From positions 1-51,828 of the forward strand of contig CAYMFD010000015.1 in the NCBI GenBank assembly GCA_964389475.1: a stretch of DNA of 51,828 bases, written 5' to 3'. Of the stretch, positions 1 through 8,337 are shown in pieces. The stretch comes from CAYMFD01 sp964389475 (GTDB lineage: Bacteria > Bacteroidota > Bacteroidia > Chitinophagales > Saprospiraceae). Position 1 is the stretch's first letter. Every line of letters starts with the position of its first letter. The position numbers and the translations under genes were made by a program. The notes beneath the pieces were generated by a model. That model searched no databases, was not told the origin of the DNA, and saw only the letters and a program-made list of their open reading frames with translations.

Positions 1-191
1 ATACAACTTAATTGTTGACTAGCGCTGTCTCCACACGCAAGTGACTCGTTCGTCAACACTCAGTCCATCTTAGGGTTAATTAAGTCGAAATATTAGGTAT
101 GGTCATACGATGATATTGTACCTTTAGATACATTCCATTTAAAAGCAGCACGTACTCTACAGAGCACGTAGTAACAGATAATACTTGACGT

Positions 192-2534
192 ATGATTGAC
201 AGCAGCACAATGACTAGAATTGGAGGTTCTGATAGGGATGCTAGGCCTCAGGCGAAAGTCCCAGCTTACACGAGCAGTTTTTCTCTACTGCCTTTCATGC
301 ACGGTATACAAGGTGAAAATGATTGGTCTTGCGGTGACGTAAGCTCGCAGATGGATCAAATATGGGATACGCTTGCATCGGTAGACGCTGAAGCGTTAGA
401 TGAGTTGAGGTCAGATTCAACCTTGCAGTCATTTATCAGGATGATGATGCCTTCTATGAGGGTCCTTGATGAAATCAACTTCATTACTGCACCTTATTCT
501 CTTGAGCCTATTTCTATGACCTCGAGAGCTAAGGCGGTTTTTATGACGGAGGACTACTGGATCACCCTAGCTGGGCAAAAGGTAGATTTAGATGATATGC
601 ACGAAGGCTTATTGCATATGCGTCTGATTGATGCGCAGATATTGATCTTAAATAAATTGTTCGACCAACATTTTCCTAAACCTCCATCTTCAATTATTAC
701 GCTAAGGCACAAGGACAGATCATTTGATCAATACTATCATGTTGTTATTAACCACGAGTTTGTCAATGTGATATCTCGAGTTGACCTGCCCGATCTTGAT
801 GAGGATCAGATAGATGACCTCTACAATCATTTAGGAGACGTTGAGTATTGGGAGAACGTCATGTCTAGCAGTGAAATTCGCTTTGAGGGTTTTTGCATGG
901 TGAATTTCGTTGACGTAACCGAAACTGAAAACTACTCTCGCCTTGCTACTGATCTGCAAGCTGCGTCGAAAGGGGTTAAAATTGATGAGCTTTCCAAATT
1001 ATTTACTGATCGTTTTAGATCGTATTTTCAAGCGGAGGATATTGATGTGGGTTTTAACCCTCTCAAAGAAATTTTTGACAATGTTCATCCAGACTCTAAT
1101 CTCACAGGCTGGACCAATAGGGAGGTCAAGCATAAATTAAATGATGCTAATTTTGAGACTGTCTATAAAGAACTAAGTCAAGAAAATCCTTCCCTCATTT
1201 TGAAGCTCAGATATTCTAGTGACGATAAGTTTCAACAAGTTTTAGTTGCCAAAGGATACAAGAACTTACTCCTTTACGCCTTTTTTAAGGATGATGCAAT
1301 TGATCTGATTTTAGAAATAGGTTCAAAAGACAAGCATAAGCTTAATAATGCTAATGCACGTTCGGTCCTCAACCTAGTTAACCTCTTGCAAAAAGTATGG
1401 AATGAGAATCAATCGATTTTTGATAATGTGATTAATAGTGTTATGCAGAGGCATTTCACAGCAATTCATCCTACTATCGAATGGAGATTTAAAGAAGCTG
1501 CAACGAGGTATTATGCTAAGTACCAATACGATAGTAAGGTCCAGATGGATCCTATCGTGTTTAATGATCTTGTGCCTTTGTACGGGCAGGCTGATATCGT
1601 TGGTTCGAGTATGCTACGTAATACTGCAATACGGGCAGACCTGCTACATAACCTCGAGTTGCTGCAGAGCCTAATGGAGCAGTGGTCTGACACGATAACG
1701 CTTAATATGCTTGACAATAAGCTCAACACTATCCGTCACTTACATGCGGATCTCAATGAAGCTTACGATTCGACTCTAGAGAACGTTGTTGTTAGCTTGC
1801 TGATAGATGATGTGCATCCCTATCTGGCGTCCATCAAAGAGCGGTATGATCTACCGGATGAGCCCTACGCCAACTACCTATCCCATTTGGACGAACACTT
1901 AGAGATAGTCTATGATCAGCGAAAAAAATATGAGGACAGCGTCAAGGAATTAAACCTAGAGATTGCTTGCTATCTAGAAAATGAGGATAATAAGATGCAA
2001 AGAGTTCTGCCTCACTATTTTGAAAAGTATAAGACGGATGGAGTCGAATATAATATCTACTTAGGACGATCGCTTACACAAGATCATAACTATCAAGACT
2101 TTGACCTGACCGAATTTAAGATTTGGCAGCTGAAGGCCATGTGTGGCATTGCACGACTGGTACAAAGGATGCAGTCTAGCCTTGTTACGCCAATGCTGAC
2201 GGCTCAGTTAGTGTTTGTGTATAATCATAAATTGAGCATTAGATTTCGGATGGACGAAAAGCGATTTGATGTCGATGGTACGTACAATGTTAGATATGAG
2301 ATATTGAAAAAGCGTATTGATAAGGCTACAATCCTATCTACGAATGACCGCCTGACGCAAGCTGGCAAGATTGCAATCGTATATCTTAACGACAGTGATC
2401 GTGATGAATATGTACAACACCTTAACTACTTGGCCGATAGTAATTATATTGACGGAGATATTGAGATGCTTGAACTCAATCCTATGCAAGGGGTAGGAGG
2501 ATTGCGGGCTTTACGAGTAACCGTTAAACACTAG
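192..2534 (+). CDS. Large cytosolic protein of unknown function (possible Bacteroidota GAF-type family)
   Basis: A 780-residue open frame with no signal peptide and no clear membrane segment. It is mostly helical and acidic, with motifs such as 'SLLPFMHG' near the N-terminus and 'FEGFCMVNFVDVT' around residues 230-245. From memory of the family, these resemble a Bacteroidota-specific group of about 780-800 residues often labelled GAF domain-containing. No catalytic motif was found, and I see no class III nucleotide cyclase signature. The ATG at 192 is followed by another at residue 7, so the start could be slightly later. The gene is first in a tight unit: its stop is 3 bases before the HD/Pycsar-effector gene. 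A weak -7-like TACCTTTA lies at 119-126. The coding sequence looks more A/T-rich than genes after 11 kb. The reading frame is secure; the family assignment is tentative. Confidence 0.6.
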   Translation: MIDSSTMTRIGGSDRDARPQAKVPAYTSSFSLLPFMHGIQGENDWSCGDVSSQMDQIWDTLASVDAEALDELRSDSTLQSFIRMMMPSMRVLDEINFITAPYSLEPISMTSRAKAVFMTEDYWITLAGQKVDLDDMHEGLLHMRLIDAQILILNKLFDQHFPKPPSSIITLRHKDRSFDQYYHVVINHEFVNVISRVDLPDLDEDQIDDLYNHLGDVEYWENVMSSSEIRFEGFCMVNFVDVTETENYSRLATDLQAASKGVKIDELSKLFTDRFRSYFQAEDIDVGFNPLKEIFDNVHPDSNLTGWTNREVKHKLNDANFETVYKELSQENPSLILKLRYSSDDKFQQVLVAKGYKNLLLYAFFKDDAIDLILEIGSKDKHKLNNANARSVLNLVNLLQKVWNENQSIFDNVINSVMQRHFTAIHPTIEWRFKEAATRYYAKYQYDSKVQMDPIVFNDLVPLYGQADIVGSSMLRNTAIRADLLHNLELLQSLMEQWSDTITLNMLDNKLNTIRHLHADLNEAYDSTLENVVVSLLIDDVHPYLASIKERYDLPDEPYANYLSHLDEHLEIVYDQRKKYEDSVKELNLEIACYLENEDNKMQRVLPHYFEKYKTDGVEYNIYLGRSLTQDHNYQDFDLTEFKIWQLKAMCGIARLVQRMQSSLVTPMLTAQLVFVYNHKLSIRFRMDEKRFDVDGTYNVRYEILKKRIDKATILSTNDRLTQAGKIAIVYLNDSDRDEYVQHLNYLADSNYIDGDIEMLELNPMQGVGGLRALRVTVKH

Positions 2535-2537
2535 GAA

Positions 2538-3698
2538 ATGGATGATCAATTGATCGCAGATAGCCAAGATTTTGTCGAGGCTTACTACGAAAAACACTTC
2601 ACCTCAGTCTTTACCTATCATAATCTGGAGCATACCAATAGCGTAGTCGCAGCAAGCGCAAAGATTGCGGCCGTCGTTGGGCTAGAGGACGCTGACATCA
2701 AACTGCTGCACTTAGCTGCCTTGTTTCACGATATAGGTTACGCTACCGACGCAGAAGAGCATGAGGCGAGCAGTGCGGCTATAGCGGGTGATTTTCTGCA
2801 ACAAAGAGGGCTGCCCCAAGATAAGATATCTCGTGTGCAAGAGCTCATACTATCTACCAATAGGCAATGGAAAGGTGATGATCTATTGTCAAAGGTGCTA
2901 AGAGATGCTGATCATTGTCACTTAGGCGCCAAAGACTATTTGATGTTTAGTAATAGACTACGCATCGAGTTTAATCAATTATACAATCGCAATACCACTC
3001 CAGCGGAATGGCGAAGAATCAACATCGACTATTTTACCTCACATGCCTACCATACAGAGGCAGCGAGAGAACTGTATGGCAAGCGAAAGAGAAAGAATCT
3101 AAAGAAGATTGTTGCCATAGGAGAACTAAGTGGACGTACCACTGAAGATCATCAAACATTGACCCAAAGCAAGTCTGCTCAGACTCAAGTTAAGACGGCC
3201 TTGAGGAACCATATTGACCTCAGCGCAATAGCGGATAATAAGGCGAGTATGATGGTTACCATAAACGCGATGATACTTACCGTCGGCTTGCCATTACTAA
3301 TAAGTAATCTAGAGAATGTACCTCATTTATTTTCTTCTACAATCGTTGTGGCGCTTACCTCTGTCGTTTCAATGATTTTTGCCACTATGGCGACCAAGCC
3401 TATACAGATGGACGGGCTTACTGATATTGCACTCATTTCACAGCGAAAAACTAACCTCTTTTTCTTTGGTAACTTTTACAAGATGAGCTTTGATGACTAT
3501 GAAGAAGGAATCAATCAAGTTATAGGGGACGACGAACTATTAAATAATAGCATCGCTCGAGACTTATTTTTTTTAGGTAAATCGTTGGGTAAGAAGTATG
3601 ACTATCTACGAACTTGCTACAATGTTTTTATGATTGGTATTACTCTAGCTACGATACTCGGACTAGTGTTTTTCTTATTTGATATATGCCCACGATGA
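2538..3698 (+). CDS. HD-domain phosphohydrolase fused to a Pycsar-effector-type membrane domain
   Basis: This 386-residue protein has two parts. Residues ~10-190 are an HD phosphohydrolase domain with the metal-ligand pattern: H32 in 'YHNLEHTNSV', the HD pair at 64-65 in 'LFHDIGYA', H75-E76, and a late Asp in 'LRDADHCHLG'. Residues ~220-386 match the Pycsar effector family (formerly DUF5706): 'DLSAIADNKASMMVTINAM' (D233, K235) leads into a helix pair at ~239-288, then 'NLFFFGNFYKMSFDDYEE', 'RDLFFLGKSLGKKYDYL', and a last membrane helix at ~362-383. HD domains of this kind commonly cleave phosphoesters of nucleotides. Pycsar effectors of the TM type respond to cyclic pyrimidine nucleotides and damage the membrane. 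The fused form is known in Bacteroidota, but its substrate is not. It starts 3 bases after the previous gene and overlaps the next by 4 or 13 bases. Confidence 0.88.
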   Translation: MDDQLIADSQDFVEAYYEKHFTSVFTYHNLEHTNSVVAASAKIAAVVGLEDADIKLLHLAALFHDIGYATDAEEHEASSAAIAGDFLQQRGLPQDKISRVQELILSTNRQWKGDDLLSKVLRDADHCHLGAKDYLMFSNRLRIEFNQLYNRNTTPAEWRRINIDYFTSHAYHTEAARELYGKRKRKNLKKIVAIGELSGRTTEDHQTLTQSKSAQTQVKTALRNHIDLSAIADNKASMMVTINAMILTVGLPLLISNLENVPHLFSSTIVVALTSVVSMIFATMATKPIQMDGLTDIALISQRKTNLFFFGNFYKMSFDDYEEGINQVIGDDELLNNSIARDLFFLGKSLGKKYDYLRTCYNVFMIGITLATILGLVFFLFDICPR

Positions 3699-4591
3699 GA
3701 CTAGCCTTTTTGCTTTTGTCATTTGCTTTTTTGATCAGCTTGCTTTTTGGTCGTTGGCGGACAGATTTAGTAAGTGACCACAATGGGCAAGGATCAGAAG
3801 CCGTGGTGATTACATCGTCTGCTTCTCCTACCTATGATTGGCAGCGGGCATCTCATGTGATGACACTTGCATCTGCCCTAGTAGAGATCTCTGGTCTTGA
3901 CTGGCAAGATGATTACCTCATTGCCAATAATGACGAAGAGGGGCGGGTCTTCTTTCTAGATCCTACGACAGGCAGTATAGATCACTTGCGAGGCTTTGGC
4001 AAGCACGGTGACTACGAAGGAGTGGCCACCTTGCCAAGTGGCATGGCTACAGTCAGAAGTGATGGCAAGGTGTATATCATCCAGCAAGAGGCGGTTAGTT
4101 CGTACAAAACTGCCTTAAAGAAGAAGGACAATATCGAAGGACTAACCTATGAGTCTTCAAATCACCAACTTCTCCTGGCTAGTAAAAACTCGCAGACAGT
4201 AAACCAGCGATTCATCTATGCTTTTGATCTCAAGAGCAAAATTTTGATACAGGACCCTTACCTGACTATAGAGATTAAAGACCTTATCGACCTGGTCGAA
4301 AGCACCGAAGAAAGCGAGACAAGAACCCATGAGTTGCATCGTCGCTGTCAACAATTTGCACCGTCCGGCATCACCATTGACAAGCAAGCAGGTGACTTCT
4401 ACATCATCTCTGCCAAGGGTTCGCTCTTGGTCATTATAGGATCAGATCACAAGCCTCGTGAAATAGTATTTCTCGACGACAAGATTCTACCTCAGCCTGA
4501 GGGTATCACAATAGATCCCGACCGACGAATTTATATTTCTACAGAGGGTCAATCTTCTCAAGGTAAGATCTTTAGATTCGACAGACTATAA
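3695..4591 (+). CDS. Exported SdiA-regulated-like beta-propeller protein
   Basis: A protein of 298 residues from the ATG at 3695, whose ATGA overlaps the previous stop. An ATG at 3686 would add three residues. An N-terminal hydrophobic segment ('LAFLLLSFAFLISLLFG') is a signal anchor or signal peptide. The rest has the repeating blades of the SdiA-regulated family: 'ALVEISGLDWQDDYLIANND', 'GDYEGVATLPSG', 'NIEGLTYES', and a final 'LPQPEGITIDPDRRIYISTE'. In known relatives these are six-bladed propellers of unclear ligand, exported to the periplasm or anchored in the membrane. Here it lies between a membrane-bound HD protein and an outer-membrane metallophosphoesterase, with 3 bases to the latter. 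A periplasmic sensing or binding role in the same process is an inference. No catalytic residues can be assigned. Confidence 0.8.
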   Translation: MRLAFLLLSFAFLISLLFGRWRTDLVSDHNGQGSEAVVITSSASPTYDWQRASHVMTLASALVEISGLDWQDDYLIANNDEEGRVFFLDPTTGSIDHLRGFGKHGDYEGVATLPSGMATVRSDGKVYIIQQEAVSSYKTALKKKDNIEGLTYESSNHQLLLASKNSQTVNQRFIYAFDLKSKILIQDPYLTIEIKDLIDLVESTEESETRTHELHRRCQQFAPSGITIDKQAGDFYIISAKGSLLVIIGSDHKPREIVFLDDKILPQPEGITIDPDRRIYISTEGQSSQGKIFRFDRL

Positions 4592-4594
4592 AGT

Positions 4595-7500
4595 ATGAGC
4601 AGACTCATTTTACATTTACTCGTTGCGTTACTAATGGCATCATGCGGTACTACTCAGAGGTCGTACTATGCTGCATCTAATTGGAGAGACGTAGCTCCAT
4701 TATCCTCTGATGACAAGATAGTTGAGTCGCTTTACCTAGTAGGTGATGCTGGGCTGCTAGATGGCACGCATAACTATGTTCTGGATGCATTGAAGCAGCA
4801 ATTGTCACAGACTGGTCCTAGTACGTTGGTCTACCTAGGTGATAATATATATGCACATGGTTTGCCACCGGTCGGCAGTCCTGATCGTAAAGGTGCGGAG
4901 GATATCATCAATGCTCAACTGTCCTTAGCTCCATATGTAAATGGTCCTACAGCTTTTATTCCAGGTAATCATGACTGGAATCATGCTTCTGCGGGAGGCT
5001 TGGAGCGACTGAGGGATCAAGAAGAATACATAGAATCGTATTATGCGGAGGAGTCCTCAGATCACAAGGTCAAAATGTATCCTAGTCGTGGATGTGGCGA
5101 TCCCAAGGTTGTGAAGATTAATAAGAACTTAGTCTATGTCTACATCGATACCCAATGGTGGTTGCAAGATTGGAGTCAGGAGCCTGAGATCAATCATGGC
5201 TGCGATATTTCTTCAAGACATGATTTTATTCAGCGAATAAATGAAATTTTTATTGATCACAAGAACGATGAAATCGTCTTGATGATGCACCATCCTACTC
5301 AGAGCAATGGTCGCCATGGAGGTAAGTTTTCTTGGAGAGATCATTTTTTCCCCCTCACCTTTTTTAAACGGTGGGCCTACATCCCACTACCTGGTATAGG
5401 ATCGATTTATCCACTTTATCGTCAAGTTGATGGTACAAGGCAAGAGGTGCAGAATCGTCTGTATACCCAACTGATGGATGAGCTTGAGCGGATTGCTAAT
5501 AGTGTCAGTGCTAAAGTCATTTATGCTAGTGGGCACGAACATTCGCTACAGTTATTTGAAAAGGGAAACCAAATACAGATTATTAGCGGATCCGGTGCAA
5601 AGGAATCATATGCTCAGCGGGGTAGTAAAGCCTCGTACGTAAGGAGTGATAGAGGTTTTGCTAAGCTTTCCTTCTTAGACGATGGGGCAGTGTGGGTTAA
5701 CTTTTATACAGTCGCAGGACAAGGTCAACCGGCTATTCTTGATTTTCGTAAGCAGCTCCGTACACCTCGAGCAGGTACAGAAGAGTTGTCAATGAGTTAT
5801 CCCAGTATTACCGCTGCTCCTGTAACTATCGCTGCAGATGGCAATAAGTCTGCTGGTAAAATTAAGCGAACACTCATGGGTGCTCAGTATCGAGATATCT
5901 GGACTACGCCAGTAACGATACCTACCATAGATCTCACAAGTAGAGAAGGAGGTTTGCGACCGGTGAAGAAGGGTGGTGGTATGTCTTCTAACTCTCTACG
6001 ACTAGAGGCAGATGATGGTAAGCAATACATTTTACGATCTGTCAATAAGGTCTTTACGAGAGCCCTCCCAGATGAATTCAAAAATCTGAAATTAATTGAG
6101 GTAATTAAAGACCAGAATAGTGCCTATCATCCCTACGGATCTATAGTTGCTGGGCACTTAAGTCAAGCTGCGGATGTCTACTACACAGCGCCAGAGGTGG
6201 TTTATCTCAAACGGCAGGCAGCACTAGGTGCATTTAATAAGCACTTTCCCGAAGAGATTTATATGTACGAGCAGAGACCTGATGGTGACTGGAGTGATAC
6301 CAACTTGTTTGGCGGATCAAGCGCGATTATCTCGTATAATGATCTGCTTGTGAGACTACGAGAAAAGAAAAGACATGTTGTAGACCAAGAGTGGGTCTTA
6401 AAGTCGAGAATGTTTGATTTACTAATTCACGATTGGGACCGCCACGACGATCAATGGCGATGGGCTTCCTTTAAGCAAGATGGTAAGACCATATACCGGC
6501 CTATTCCTCGTGATAGAGATTTGGCATTTTACAAGTTTGTTGGTGCAATACCTTGGTTTATATCCAAGGCTGTTGTAACCAAGTACAAGACCATGGAGGG
6601 TAATGTGAAAGATGTGAAGTCGCTGACCCTCAACGCCAAGACCTTTGATCGTTTTTTTCTCAATGATCTTGAGTGGTCAGAATGGATTCCGATAATTGAA
6701 CAATTGCAAGGCGATATAACCGATAATGTGATCGATACTTCTGTCGAAGATTTACCAGCTGAGGTGCAATCATTGACGGCTGATGAACTGTTTGATAAAC
6801 TTAAGGCAAGAAGAGGTAATCTGCTCGAGATAGGTAAGCGATTTTACGATCTGCTATCTACAGAAGTTGAGGTTGTTGGGACAGACAACGAGGACTTGTT
6901 TGGTATTACTCATCATAGCGATGGGACCGTTACGGTCACTCATTCTGTTGTCAGCAAGCATGGCAATATTGAACGATTTAGTCGTACATTCTATCCAGAG
7001 GAGACTGATGAGGTCCGCCTTTATGGTAGGAGAGGTGACGACGTTTTCAAGGTCACAGGTGCTGGCAGCACAATCAAGGTGAGGGTTATCGGTGGTGAAG
7101 GCGCGGACGTAGTCAACGGTGAGACCTCCACAAGCAATATCTACGTCTATGATACACATGATGGTGTGACATTGACGGATAAGGTCAAGGATAAGACTTC
7201 TAATGATCTGAGCATTAATAACTATGATCGCTACGCCTTTAAATACGACGCGTCACTCGTTGCACCGCAAGTAAGGATAAATCGTGATGGTGTATGGCTC
7301 GGCGGTAAGCATACCAAAATCAAAAATAGCTGGCGAGCTGAACCCTACAAGTCCAAGCGAGAGATCCGAGTGATCACTGCTCCTGCTGGTCAAGATGCTA
7401 TCAGAGTGGATTATCGACTACATCGACCCAATACAATAGGGCGACTGGATTTCAGCCCATACGTCAATGTTGATTTCCCGGTTAATAATAACTTCTTTGG

Positions 7501-8272
7501 CTTTGGTAATGAGACGCGAGACACAGCTATCAACCGTGATTTTAATTGGGTCAGGATGAACCAAATTAACGTCCTATCTCACTTTAGCGTGGAAAAGGGG
7601 CCTGCGAAGTTTAGTTTTGGGCCAACATTTGACACCTACTACCTCTATAACCGTGATCAGGGTATTATCACTTTAGAAGCCTATGAGGATCAAAACTTCG
7701 ACAAAAGAAATTACTTTCTTGGAGGAAGTGTGGCATTCGATTTGGAGTCGGTGGATAGCGATCATATGACTACCTCAGGAATCAGGCTTAATGCCAATGC
7801 CAAGTACTCAAGGGAGCTAGCTGGGGATCGACACTTTTTCACCGCCGGAGCTACCCTTGGCTTATATGTACCGATTAGCCGTCATCCCCAAATCACCATA
7901 GCAAATCAACTTGGCTATCAGTGGATTGATCAAAATGCCTTCTTTTTCCAAATGCCATTTTTAGGGAATAATAACGGCTTGCGTGGCGTCAGAGGGAATC
8001 GATACATTGGACAATCTGTCTTTTACGAAAACGTGGACCTACGCATTAAGATTCTTGATTGGAATAACTCGATCCTGCCTATGGATCTTGGTCTTATTGG
8101 AGGCTATGACATCGGTAGAGTATGGCTAGATGGCGAGGCATCGACAGAGTGGCATGATAGTAAGACTATTGGTGCATACCTTGATGTGCTTGGTTTACTT
8201 GTGGTTCACGGCTTCTATTCTTTTACAGAAGACGGTCAGCAGTTTTCGCTTTTAACACGATTTAGTTTTTGA
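4595..8272 (+). CDS. Lipoprotein metallophosphoesterase with C-terminal Omp85/BamA-like barrel
   Basis: A 1225-residue lipoprotein precursor; the lipobox 'LLMASC' ends at Cys17. Residues ~43-350 form a calcineurin-like metallophosphoesterase with all blocks: 'LVGDAG' (48-53), 'LGDNIY' (81-86), 'GNHDW' (124-128), 'MMHHP', and 'ASGHEHS'. Residues ~430-760 are a less familiar module with 'HDWDRHDDQW' (612-621) and 'RPIPRDRDLAF' (635-645), reminiscent of Fam20/PI4K-like kinase catalytic and metal motifs. A glycine/aspartate-rich stretch follows ('VRVIGGEGADVV'). The last ~280 residues look like an outer-membrane barrel ending in Phe, as Omp85 proteins do. The fused phosphoesterase/BamA-type architecture is known in Bacteroidota; the substrate is not. 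It is the last gene of the 0.2-8.3 kb unit. It would act on the outer membrane, but which side the enzyme faces cannot be read. Confidence 0.85.
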   Translation: MSRLILHLLVALLMASCGTTQRSYYAASNWRDVAPLSSDDKIVESLYLVGDAGLLDGTHNYVLDALKQQLSQTGPSTLVYLGDNIYAHGLPPVGSPDRKGAEDIINAQLSLAPYVNGPTAFIPGNHDWNHASAGGLERLRDQEEYIESYYAEESSDHKVKMYPSRGCGDPKVVKINKNLVYVYIDTQWWLQDWSQEPEINHGCDISSRHDFIQRINEIFIDHKNDEIVLMMHHPTQSNGRHGGKFSWRDHFFPLTFFKRWAYIPLPGIGSIYPLYRQVDGTRQEVQNRLYTQLMDELERIANSVSAKVIYASGHEHSLQLFEKGNQIQIISGSGAKESYAQRGSKASYVRSDRGFAKLSFLDDGAVWVNFYTVAGQGQPAILDFRKQLRTPRAGTEELSMSYPSITAAPVTIAADGNKSAGKIKRTLMGAQYRDIWTTPVTIPTIDLTSREGGLRPVKKGGGMSSNSLRLEADDGKQYILRSVNKVFTRALPDEFKNLKLIEVIKDQNSAYHPYGSIVAGHLSQAADVYYTAPEVVYLKRQAALGAFNKHFPEEIYMYEQRPDGDWSDTNLFGGSSAIISYNDLLVRLREKKRHVVDQEWVLKSRMFDLLIHDWDRHDDQWRWASFKQDGKTIYRPIPRDRDLAFYKFVGAIPWFISKAVVTKYKTMEGNVKDVKSLTLNAKTFDRFFLNDLEWSEWIPIIEQLQGDITDNVIDTSVEDLPAEVQSLTADELFDKLKARRGNLLEIGKRFYDLLSTEVEVVGTDNEDLFGITHHSDGTVTVTHSVVSKHGNIERFSRTFYPEETDEVRLYGRRGDDVFKVTGAGSTIKVRVIGGEGADVVNGETSTSNIYVYDTHDGVTLTDKVKDKTSNDLSINNYDRYAFKYDASLVAPQVRINRDGVWLGGKHTKIKNSWRAEPYKSKREIRVITAPAGQDAIRVDYRLHRPNTIGRLDFSPYVNVDFPVNNNFFGFGNETRDTAINRDFNWVRMNQINVLSHFSVEKGPAKFSFGPTFDTYYLYNRDQGIITLEAYEDQNFDKRNYFLGGSVAFDLESVDSDHMTTSGIRLNANAKYSRELAGDRHFFTAGATLGLYVPISRHPQITIANQLGYQWIDQNAFFFQMPFLGNNNGLRGVRGNRYIGQSVFYENVDLRIKILDWNNSILPMDLGLIGGYDIGRVWLDGEASTEWHDSKTIGAYLDVLGLLVVHGFYSFTEDGQQFSLLTRFSF

Positions 8273-8337
8273 CCTAGTTGCAATATTTGAGGTCGTAAGC
8301 CGTAATCTGAAATCCGGCCTCCGTCATTCGACACCAG

